A DNA stretch of 58,280 nt, from contig JADIMM010000037.1 in the NCBI GenBank assembly GCA_017694795.1, positions 1 through 58,280 of the forward strand, read 5' to 3'. The notes below the pieces were generated by a model that did no database searches, was not told the origin of the DNA, and saw only the letters and a list, made by a program, of their open reading frames with translations. The position numbers and the translations under genes are program-made. The DNA is from Candidatus Gallitreponema excrementavium (lineage in GTDB: Bacteria > Spirochaetota > Spirochaetia > Treponematales > Treponemataceae). Positions within the stretch are counted from its first letter, which is position 1, and the number at the start of each line of letters is the position of its first letter. Positions 36,910 to 44,009 of the stretch are shown here, piece by piece.

Positions 36910-37986
36910 ATGAATCCCATGGGTATTGTAACAAAAAAAAATCTTCATGCAATCTGGCTGTTTGTTTTTATTTTCTTCCTTTTTTCATGTGCATCAGGTG
37001 TGTCCTCAAGACAAATTGCCGGGGATTATTATATGCTGGCAAAAGGTTATGCTGACCAAAAAAATTACAAAAAATCAGCCGAATACTATAAAAAAGCCAG
37101 ACGACAGGGGGATATAAATCTTGCAGCCTCATACGAATTGGCAAGAGTTTACGCACTGGGGGGAATGTACTCTGACGCCAGATTGGTTTTGGAGGACCTT
37201 CTGAAAGAAGAACCGGATAACGGCCTCGTGCTTTCCGCTTATGCCTATGTAACAACAATGACAGGGGATTTTGAAAAATCCCTTGAAGTCTATAGAAAGC
37301 TACGCAAAAGGAATCTTCTGGACTCAAAGACCATAAAAAACTATGCCTCCCTGCTGTTCAATTCCGGAAACTATAAAGAAGCACTGGCTGAAATAAATGA
37401 ATTCCCCACTCCCTTATCAGAGGATTCTGATGCGATGAGAATTGCTGTACTTTCTGCTTTAGAGCTATGCCTGGAAAGCAAAAGTCCGGAAAGCGGGGCT
37501 GAAAAAGATAATTTATCCGTGGGGGCTGCGACAACTTCATTACCGTCTGCCACGCCTGAAACTCAGAACACCGAAGTTTCTGATATTGAAGACTTTTCTC
37601 CCCCCAGTGTTGAAGAAACCATAAAGCAGGCAGAGTCATATCTCGGAATTCAGGGAAAAGAACAGGATACAATGGTATTGTCCAGACTTATGGATTTATA
37701 TTTTTCCATGGAGATGTACAGGGAAGGAACACAGACATTTGAAAAAATACCTGCCGATAAAAGAACTCAGGAACAGATGGTATTTGTTTCTAAAATCTAT
37801 TTTGCAAAAATGGATGACCCCCAGTTGGGAAAAGGCGTTTTAGAGCAGGCTCTTAATGCAGGATACAGGGATAAAACTGATTTTATTAAAGCAGTGGAAA
37901 ATGTAGACAGCAACGTTCTTGAAGAAATAAACAACCTGTTCAAAAAATATATTGAATCTGATTCGGTTAAAAAACAAGAAGAATAA
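36910..37986 (+). CDS. TPR lipoprotein
   Basis: A signal peptide (LHAIWLFVFIFFLF) ends at a lipobox Cys (FSCASG). TPR units: YYMLAKGYADQKNYKKSAEYYKKARRQ, LARVYALGGMYSDARLVLEDLLKEEPDN, AYAYVTTMTGDFEKSLEVYRKL and YASLLFNSGNYKEALAEINEF, then a low-complexity Ser/Thr/Glu linker (about 190-235) and further helical repeats (LMDLYFSMEMYREGTQTFEKI). It lies 11 bases after upp on the same strand, so the two are probably one transcript, though the link is unclear. Its role is unknown; an outer-membrane or periplasmic scaffold is likely. Confidence 0.72.
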   Translation: MNPMGIVTKKNLHAIWLFVFIFFLFSCASGVSSRQIAGDYYMLAKGYADQKNYKKSAEYYKKARRQGDINLAASYELARVYALGGMYSDARLVLEDLLKEEPDNGLVLSAYAYVTTMTGDFEKSLEVYRKLRKRNLLDSKTIKNYASLLFNSGNYKEALAEINEFPTPLSEDSDAMRIAVLSALELCLESKSPESGAEKDNLSVGAATTSLPSATPETQNTEVSDIEDFSPPSVEETIKQAESYLGIQGKEQDTMVLSRLMDLYFSMEMYREGTQTFEKIPADKRTQEQMVFVSKIYFAKMDDPQLGKGVLEQALNAGYRDKTDFIKAVENVDSNVLEEINNLFKKYIESDSVKKQEE

Positions 37987-38008
37987 TTCCCTAATTTATT
38001 AAAACATA

Positions 38009-38037
38009 TTGACTTTTTTTTTGTTGTCTGGTAAAGT
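38009..38037 (+). promoter_or_regulatory. Promoter of tRNA-Val
   Basis: TTGACT (38009-38014) and TAAAGT (38032-38037) are 17 bases apart. The predicted start is about five bases before the mature tRNA 5' end. Confidence 0.65.
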
Positions 38038-38048
38038 AACCCACATAA

Positions 38049-38122
38049 GGGCACTTAGCTCAGCTGGTACGAGCGTCTGGTTTACACCCAGAATGTCGGG
38101 AGTTCGATCCTCTCAGTGCCCA
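38049..38122 (+). tRNA. tRNA-Val (anticodon TAC)
   Basis: Cloverleaf of 74 bases. The acceptor stem pairs GGGCACT with AGTGCCC (38115-38121) followed by discriminator A. The anticodon arm TCTGG/CCAGA encloses loop TTTACAC, giving TAC, which reads Val codons GTA and relatives. The T arm GGGAGTTCGATCCTC contains the standard TTCGATC. CCA is not encoded. A terminator follows immediately. Confidence 0.95.
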
Positions 38123-38123
38123 G

Positions 38124-38157
38124 AAAAGGCTTTCATGGATATGAAAGCCTTTTTTTA
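38124..38157 (+). terminator. Rho-independent terminator after tRNA-Val
   Basis: A 13-base perfect stem (38124-38136 with 38141-38153) and a four-base loop, followed by T-rich sequence to 38157. Confidence 0.88.
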
Positions 38158-38250
38158 TTAACACTTTCCCTTTAGAAAACTAATTACACCACAATTCTCT
38201 TTATCACACCCCCAACCTATCCAAAGCTACAAGCCCAAGCCTACGAATCC

Positions 38251-38550
38251 CGCTTTGGCACCTAAAAAGCCCAACCTTACCTAACCCTTCAAGCCAAATC
38301 TGGCACAGCCCTCCGGTTTCATTGTCGCTTTGGCACCTAAAAACCCTGCCTTACCAAAAGACCCAAGCCAAATCCGGACGCAGCGTGCCGAGTTCCAAAG
38401 CGAGAACCGGCATATTATCCCGGGAATTCGGTGCAAGCCGAATTCCCGAGTTTTGGCACATGGCGTTTGCACAAGAGAGGGCGTGGTTCAGGTGCCAAAA
38501 CGCCTCTCCCTTGAATTTTGCCGCTTTTTTAAAAGCCCAGTTTTCCCCAC
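38251..38550 (+). repeat. Composite repeat, left copy
   Basis: A non-coding mosaic on the left side of the lipoprotein gene, filling the gap after tRNA-Val. It starts with two tandem copies, 75 bases apart (38251 and 38326), of a module beginning CGCTTTGGCACCTAAAAA. A stretch beginning CAGCGTGCCGAGTTCCAAAG (38381), a hairpin with 11-base arms (38421-38431 with 38438-38448) and a 52-base unit with perfect 10-base arms GTTTTGGCAC/GTGCCAAAAC (38450-38501) follow. The section from 38381 recurs in the same orientation at 40874 with few differences. The translated frames here look like shadows of the repeat, not genes. Confidence 0.8.
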
Positions 38551-38582
38551 CCCTTCCAAAACAGAAAAACCGGATTTTCCCC

Positions 38583-38612
38583 TTGCTTTATCACAATTAC
38601 ATACGGTATAAT
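38583..38612 (+). promoter_or_regulatory. Promoter of the mosaic lipoprotein gene
   Basis: TTGCTT (38583-38588) and TATAAT (38607-38612) with 18 bases between. It lies just downstream of the left composite repeat. GAGGAG (about 38633-38638) lies seven bases before the ATG. Confidence 0.6.
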
Positions 38613-38645
38613 TCAGTATCAAAAATAAAAAAGAGGAGACCCTTT

Positions 38646-40607
38646 ATGAAAATCAATAAAAATATTTTTTCCATGCCGCTTATTGCCCTTTCATTCATTC
38701 TGCTTTTGTTTTCCTGCAACCAGCCTTCGGGAACAGGCACACCGGGAAACGGAAATCCGGAAGAAACACAAAAAGAATACCCGGAAACCATAAGCACAGG
38801 ATTTGAAAAACTCTCTCCAGATGAAATGGACTTTTCCAGTCTGACCGGATATATCTTCGCCATAAAAAACCTTCTCCAGCCGGAAGAAGCCCTTACTCCG
38901 GAAGGCTACAGGGAATTCCTTTCCTCCCTGCAGGAAGGCCTTGCAAAAATAATCCCCCAAGACCAGGATTTTCACTATGACCTCCTTACAAACGAATACC
39001 AAGAGAAAACCCCGTCCGATATAGAAGAAAAACAAACTTCCACGGGCTACAATACCGAAGAATACAACAGTCTTTACAAGACCTTTGAACAAAGCCTTAC
39101 AGCCCTCAACACAGCCTACAACGATTATAAATCAGCCTATAACGATTATAAATCAGCTTATGAAGGTACTCCCCAAACCGAAAATTTCGGTTCTGTAAAA
39201 GAACTTTTAAAAGAAGTAATAAAAGACTTTAACGATGACTTTTATTTTAAAAAAGAAACACTGGAAAACACTGAACTTTCCCCGATTATAGTAGAATGTA
39301 TAAAAGAACAGGAAGAACTGAAAACCCAAGACCAGTCTTTTTGCGAAAAAAAAACAACCTTCTTAACCTCAATGGAAAATTTTCAGCAAGCCCTTTCAGC
39401 CCTAAGAGCCTACACCCCGGAAGAAGGAACACCCCCGGAAACATTTGAAAATGTTACAATCATCTACGGTGAAACTAATATTGACGACTTTATTTCTAAA
39501 ATTGATGAAAATACAAAGACTATAGATTTCATTATTCCATCTGGTTCCCTTTTAATATCAAGTGTGAATGAGGAAGCAGGAACAGCAGAAGAAACTCCAA
39601 AAATTATATCAGATATAACAAAGATAAAAAAGAAGATGCAGGAAGAAAATAAAGATGTTACTTTTTCTATATCTTATGAGAATCTGGATAAGACAGATGT
39701 CAGTATAAATATGGATATTTCCGTTTATGATAGAGAAAAAGATACCATTCATGAAATTTTGAATGATTTACCTAAACTTGATTTTACATTAATTGATGTA
39801 ATAGGAAACGGACTTCCATATGCGGATGGTAACTTATATGATAAAGGTTTTGATACTTTAATTGCAAAATATTATAATGCTGATGCACAGGATAAATTAT
39901 CCCTTGATTTAGGTGTCAGCGAAGCTACAGCTTATTATTTTGATGCGAAGGGGGCTTTAAATGGCCAAACTATGTATACTGAAAACGATTATAATGGTAA
40001 TGCTTATAATCTTGACATTAATGCCGCTTTATTAATGGGGGTTCCTGTTAAAAATGTTGAAATTACAGGAACAAATAAAACAGATAAAACATACATGCCA
40101 ACTGTTACAAATGTTCGTGTATCATCTGATGTTTCTGCTATTGATTTTAAACATGGTTCAGGTATTATTGATTTTGTAAATAATGCACCAATTTACACAC
40201 CTGATGCAAGCAAAGGTAAAGTGATAATCCGTTCCGTTGGTGATAATGATACATTTTTAAAATATGCTGCTTCCTTAGATTTATCATTATTGGATAGTCA
40301 ACAAATCAATAAATTAAATACAAATCTTAAGCAACGAGAGATAAAATTAAAAGATATGGATAGTTATAATATATATTCTGTTAAAAATTTTACACATGAC
40401 CCAGAAGTTGTTTATGTAAATAACCAAGTACAATTTGGTGATAATTCAAGAGGGTTTAATGCAACAAATGCTGATTGGGAACAGGCAGGTAACGATGGCA
40501 CCTTACCTCCAGAAAACACTGCAAATGTTTCACAGGCAAATGTTAAATCTGTAAAATCTTTGGTTATGAAACGACTTCTTGATGATAACCAAAGGGTTTA
40601 TGGCTAA
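38646..40607 (+). CDS. Mosaic lipoprotein between composite repeats
   Basis: A 653-residue protein starting at ATG 38646 (the frame is open further upstream only through repeat sequence). A signal peptide ends in a lipobox (LLLFSCNQPSG). Residues 20-280 are charged and helical, with a tandem pair of AYNDYKS (39114-39155, a 21-base duplication). From about base 39,470 the composition shifts: sample lines have about 58% GC at 38881 but 23-27% at 40141 and 40321, and the protein becomes Asn/Asp/Thr-rich and beta-like (FIIPSGSLLISSVNEE, VKNVEITGTNKTDKTYMPTV). No family was recognised. Either half could be horizontally acquired. It has its own promoter, ribosome-binding site and terminator, so it forms a complete unit. 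Confidence 0.75.
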   Translation: MKINKNIFSMPLIALSFILLLFSCNQPSGTGTPGNGNPEETQKEYPETISTGFEKLSPDEMDFSSLTGYIFAIKNLLQPEEALTPEGYREFLSSLQEGLAKIIPQDQDFHYDLLTNEYQEKTPSDIEEKQTSTGYNTEEYNSLYKTFEQSLTALNTAYNDYKSAYNDYKSAYEGTPQTENFGSVKELLKEVIKDFNDDFYFKKETLENTELSPIIVECIKEQEELKTQDQSFCEKKTTFLTSMENFQQALSALRAYTPEEGTPPETFENVTIIYGETNIDDFISKIDENTKTIDFIIPSGSLLISSVNEEAGTAEETPKIISDITKIKKKMQEENKDVTFSISYENLDKTDVSINMDISVYDREKDTIHEILNDLPKLDFTLIDVIGNGLPYADGNLYDKGFDTLIAKYYNADAQDKLSLDLGVSEATAYYFDAKGALNGQTMYTENDYNGNAYNLDINAALLMGVPVKNVEITGTNKTDKTYMPTVTNVRVSSDVSAIDFKHGSGIIDFVNNAPIYTPDASKGKVIIRSVGDNDTFLKYAASLDLSLLDSQQINKLNTNLKQREIKLKDMDSYNIYSVKNFTHDPEVVYVNNQVQFGDNSRGFNATNADWEQAGNDGTLPPENTANVSQANVKSVKSLVMKRLLDDNQRVYG

Positions 40608-40623
40608 CCATTCCTCCTTACCA

Positions 40624-40657
40624 AAAACAACCTATTTCAAAATAGGTTGTTTTTTTT
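40624..40657 (+). terminator. Rho-independent terminator of the mosaic lipoprotein gene
   Basis: A 14-base perfect stem (40624-40637 with 40640-40653) closes on a two-base gap, so the innermost pairs probably open to form the loop. A T run continues to 40657. It lies 17 bases after the stop codon. Confidence 0.85.
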
Positions 40658-40779
40658 GTTCCTTGAATTTTTTTCCAAAACAGTCTGTCCCTGTAAAGAA
40701 CAAAAAAAACCACAATACCACAACCAATACAAGCCCCACAAAACCCTGGCAAGAGCCCTCCACAAAAAACCGGCAAACT

Positions 40780-41050
40780 ACCCCAAGAATTCGGCTTGGG
40801 CACCTAAAAAGCCCTGCCTTACCAAAAGCCCCGAGCCAAAGCCTACGAATCCAGCTTGCGCTGAATTCGTAAACAGCGTGCCGAGTTCCAAAGCGAGAAC
40901 CGGCAAACCATCCCAGAATTCGGCGTAAGCCGAATTCCCGGGTTTTGGCACATGGCGTTTGCACAAGAGAGGGCGGTTCAGGTGCCAAAACGCCTCTCCC
41001 TTATCTTTGCTTGCTTTTTTAAAAGCGCAGTTTCCTTTGCTTTCCAAAAG
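40780..41050 (+). repeat. Composite repeat, right copy
   Basis: Same-direction counterpart of the repeat at 38251-38550. It contains the GGCACCTAAAAAGCCC module (about 40799), CAGCGTGCCGAGTTCCAAAG (40874), a hairpin with nine-base arms (40916-40924 with 40929-40937) and the GTTTTGGCAC/GTGCCAAAAC unit (40942-40991, 50 bases), then a CTTTTTTAAAAG turn also present in the left copy. The best-conserved block is about 155 bases long. No gene was found here; open frames on both strands follow the repeat pattern. Confidence 0.8.
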
Positions 41051-41089
41051 CAAAAACAAGATTCCTCCATAAAACTCCGGCGTACAATC

Positions 41090-41247
41090 GCAAAAAGCAC
41101 AGCTTTTTGCAGTTTTGGCACAGGGCGTTTGCACAAAGCAGGGCGGTTTCGGTGCCAAAACGTTGGTCGTGATGACAGGCTTTGTCCCCCAAAGCTCTGT
41201 GCCACAAAAAAACCGGCAAACTATCGCAAAAAGCTACGCTTTTTGCA
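41090..41247 (+). repeat. Third, divergent repeat unit with paired hairpins
   Basis: A further copy of the inverted-repeat unit (41112-41161, arms GTTTTGGCAC and GTGCCAAAAC, 50 bases). It is flanked by two copies of a hairpin with nine-base arms GCAAAAAGC/GCTTTTTGC (near 41090-41110 and 41227-41247). The rest of 41050-41390 has no gene that could be supported. Confidence 0.75.
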
Positions 41248-41356
41248 GCTTTTGTGCCTTTGCAAAGAAAAACGCAGTTTCTTTGACAAACCAAGGTTGC
41301 AAAGGCTGCCAAAACGAAGCTCTGTGCAGGCTTAAAGTTTTGATTTTTAATGCCTA

Positions 41357-41385
41357 TTGAAATATTCCAATTTATTACATAACAT
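41357..41385 (+). promoter_or_regulatory. Promoter-like hexamers directly upstream of pepT
   Basis: TTGAAA (41357-41362) and TAACAT (41380-41385) are 17 bases apart. The -10-like box ends six bases before the pepT ATG, and no ribosome-binding site is seen. Confidence 0.5.
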
Positions 41386-41391
41386 ACCCCT

Positions 41392-42666
41392 ATGGAATTT
41401 GAAGATTTGGATTTTTACAGGGAAAATCTTATAAAAAGGTTCGTCCGCTATGCAGAGACACCTTCCCAAAGCTCAACAAAGACTGCCGATGAGGGAAAGA
41501 CTTTTCCTTCCACTCCCGGGCAAAGGAAATTTGCGGAGGTTCTTTCTTCCGAAATCAAAGCCTTGGGTTTTCCTTGTGAAACAGATGAAAATTCCTATGT
41601 AATTTCTGTAATAGAATCTTCGCCCGGTTGTGAGAAATTACCGTCTGTTTTGTTTTCCGCACATCTGGATACCTCCGATGAGGTTTCCGGTACCGGAGTA
41701 AAGCCCCGGATTTTTGAAAATTACCAGGGTGAGACTTTGGAACTGGGAGAAGGGATTTGCCTTAACCCCGGGGATTATCCTGATTTAAAAGATTCTTTCG
41801 GGGAGACAATAATAACTGCTTCAGGTGACACTCTTTTAGGGGCAGATGATAAAGCGGGGATTGCCATAATCATGGAAATTCTCGAGTTTTTAAACAGGAA
41901 CCCTGACTTTAAGCATGGGGAAATAAAGATTATGTTTTCCCCTGACGAGGAAACCGGTCACGGAATGGACAAGGTTCCCTTGGATAAAATCAGAACAACC
42001 CTTGCCTATACACTTGACGGAGGAAAGGCTCCGGAAGTCGAATGTGAATGCTTTAATGCTTACAAGGCGGAGGTGGCTTTTAAGGGTGTTTCAATCCATC
42101 CGGGAGAAGCAAAAGACAAAATGGTAAACTCTGTGTTTCTTGCCGGGGAATTTCTGTCCAGGATTCCCAGAAAAGAGAGGCCTGAAACCACTGAAAAATA
42201 CCAGGGTTTTTATTATCCCGGTGAGATCTGCGGCTCAACGGAAGAAACTGTTTTGACCCTGCTTTTACGGGATTTTACCGATTCCGGAATACAGAAAAAG
42301 CAGGAATTTCTTACAAAAACTGCATCTTTATTGATGAAAAAACATCCTGGTTCCCAAATTACTTTGGAATTTACACGCCAATATTCGAATATGAAAAAAT
42401 TTCTGGATAAAACACCTCTTGCAATGGAACTTCTTATGGAAGGTGTCAAACGGGCTGGCCTTAATCCGGTTATCAAGCCCATAAGAGGAGGAACTGACGG
42501 TTCCAGACTTTCGGAAATGGGAATTCCAACTCCAAATATTTTTACCGGCGGGCATAATTTTCATTCAAAAAAAGAGTGGCTTTCTGTAGAACAAATGGTA
42601 TTATCTTTTCGTACCGTTGTGGAAATTTTAAGAATAAATGTGGAAAAAGGCGGAATAAATGTTTGA
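41392..42666 (+). CDS. pepT: Peptidase T (tripeptide aminopeptidase)
   Basis: M20-family zinc exopeptidase that removes the N-terminal residue of tripeptides. 424 residues. Metal and catalytic sites are in place: [13 protein letters not shown] (His, Asp), [15 protein letters not shown] (bridging Asp), [14 protein letters not shown] (Glu pair) and [14 protein letters not shown] (His). The lid domain lies between about 210 and 320. It has no Shine-Dalgarno sequence, and a promoter-like pair ends six bases before the ATG. Its stop overlaps the murA start by eight bases, so murA is probably translated from the same message. Confidence 0.93.
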   Translation: MEFEDLDFYRENLIKRFVRYAETPSQSSTKTADEGKTFPSTPGQRKFAEVLSSEIKALGFPCETDENSYVISVIESSPGCEKLPSVLFSAHLDTSDEVSGTGVKPRIFENYQGETLELGEGICLNPGDYPDLKDSFGETIITASGDTLLGADDKAGIAIIMEILEFLNRNPDFKHGEIKIMFSPDEETGHGMDKVPLDKIRTTLAYTLDGGKAPEVECECFNAYKAEVAFKGVSIHPGEAKDKMVNSVFLAGEFLSRIPRKERPETTEKYQGFYYPGEICGSTEETVLTLLLRDFTDSGIQKKQEFLTKTASLLMKKHPGSQITLEFTRQYSNMKKFLDKTPLAMELLMEGVKRAGLNPVIKPIRGGTDGSRLSEMGIPTPNIFTGGHNFHSKKEWLSVEQMVLSFRTVVEILRINVEKGGINV

Positions 42667-43999
42667 ATACAAAATTGAAGGTGGCTATCCTGTAAGAGGG
42701 ACAATAAGGGCAAGCGGAAATAAGAATGCCGCACTTCCCTGTATCGCAGCCTGTCTTTTGACAGGAGAAAAGGTCACTTTAGGGAATATCCCTTTTATTG
42801 AAGATGTCCAGGTAATGCTGGATGTTTTAAGGGAACTTGGGGCGGATGTCAACCAGAAAGACAAAAACACATGGGAAATTACGGCAGCAAATCTTATCAG
42901 GAATGATATTCCCTTGGAACACTCAAAAAAAATCAGGGCCTCAATTCTTTTTGCAGGGCCACTGCTTGCCAGGACAGGAAAGGCTGTCCTCCCGCCTCCG
43001 GGAGGGGATGTTATCGGACGGAGGCGACTGGACACCCACTTTCTTGCCCTTACAGAACTTGGGGCACGGGTAGAAGTTGACGGGCAGTTTACTTTTTCTG
43101 CCAACAAACTTGCAGGAGCTGATATTTTTCTTGATGAAGCCTCTGTAACTGCAACAGAAAACGCCCTTATGGCAGCTGTTTTGGCAGAAGGGACGACCAT
43201 TCTTACCAATGCAGCCTGCGAACCCCATGTACAGGACTTATGCAAACTCCTTATCTCCATGGGGGCAAAAATCCAGGGAATAGGCTCAAATATTCTTGTT
43301 ATCCAGGGAGTTAAAAACCTCCACGGAACGGAATTTGCTATTGGTACAGACTTTATGGAGGTGGGTTCATTTATCGGGCTTGCAGCTGCCACAAAAGGAA
43401 GAATTACAATCACAGATATATGTCCCAGGGATTTAAGACCTGTTAAATTATCTTTTGGTAAACTCGGTATCCGGTGGGATATTGAACCTATGGCGGGAAA
43501 TGACAATATCACTAATACCGGAAAGATTTATGACCAACCGGGATCAAACTTCAGCCTAACAGTTTCGGAAAATCAGGAACTGCGGGTCAACTGCGACTTG
43601 GGGGGAATGATACCGAAAATCGATGATTCTCCCTGGCCCGGGTTTCCGGCAGACTTAACCAGCATTATGACTGTTGTTGCCACACAGGTAGACGGAACGG
43701 TTTTGATTCATGAAAAGATGTTTGAATCAAGGATGTTTTTTGTTGACAAACTAATTGGAATGGGGGCAAAGATAACCCTTTGTGACCCCCATAGGGCAGT
43801 TGTCTCCGGACCCAGTGTCCTACACGCCGCAGATCTTGTTTCCCCTGATGTCAGGGCCGGAATGGCAATGGTTATTGCAGCCATGGCAGCAAGAGGCGAC
43901 AGCACAATCAAGAACATCTATCAGATTGAAAGGGGATACGAAAACCTCACCGAACGGCTGGAATCTCTGGGAGCCCACATAAAAAGGATTCTGGTATAG
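42659..43999 (+). CDS. murA: UDP-N-acetylglucosamine 1-carboxyvinyltransferase (Asp-type)
   Basis: Transfers enolpyruvate from phosphoenolpyruvate to UDP-GlcNAc, the first committed step of peptidoglycan synthesis. 446 residues, slightly longer than usual. Family blocks: [19 protein letters not shown] (substrate-binding Lys and Asn), [20 protein letters not shown] and [14 protein letters not shown]. In the catalytic loop the usual G-G-C-x-I-G reads GGDVIGRR, so the Cys that fosfomycin alkylates is replaced by Asp. Asp at this place is known in Mycobacterium, Chlamydia and Borrelia and makes those enzymes insensitive to the drug. AGGCGG precedes the ATG. Confidence 0.95.
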   Translation: MFEYKIEGGYPVRGTIRASGNKNAALPCIAACLLTGEKVTLGNIPFIEDVQVMLDVLRELGADVNQKDKNTWEITAANLIRNDIPLEHSKKIRASILFAGPLLARTGKAVLPPPGGDVIGRRRLDTHFLALTELGARVEVDGQFTFSANKLAGADIFLDEASVTATENALMAAVLAEGTTILTNAACEPHVQDLCKLLISMGAKIQGIGSNILVIQGVKNLHGTEFAIGTDFMEVGSFIGLAAATKGRITITDICPRDLRPVKLSFGKLGIRWDIEPMAGNDNITNTGKIYDQPGSNFSLTVSENQELRVNCDLGGMIPKIDDSPWPGFPADLTSIMTVVATQVDGTVLIHEKMFESRMFFVDKLIGMGAKITLCDPHRAVVSGPSVLHAADLVSPDVRAGMAMVIAAMAARGDSTIKNIYQIERGYENLTERLESLGAHIKRILV

Positions 44000-44009
44000 A
44001 TTTTCATCC

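Noticed and set aside
38450..41161. GTTTTGGCAC/GTGCCAAAAC units as integron attC sites (integrons are known in some treponemes)
   Set aside because: The ends do not fit the core-site form GTTRRRY/RYYYAAC, and no integron integrase is next to them.
38200..41330. Repeat region as a CRISPR array
   Set aside because: The repeats are long, composite and irregular in spacing, with no short identical direct repeats and unique spacers, and there are no cas genes.
38330..41360. Open frames on both strands through the repeat regions (for example 38330-38611, 40632-40988, 40778-41158)
   Set aside because: They share repeat-derived peptide patterns, lack ribosome-binding sites and have unlikely compositions; they are by-products of the repeats.
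38049..41390. Genomic island integrated at the 3' end of tRNA-Val
   Set aside because: No second copy of the tRNA 3' end was found at the far side, and no integrase lies within the unit.
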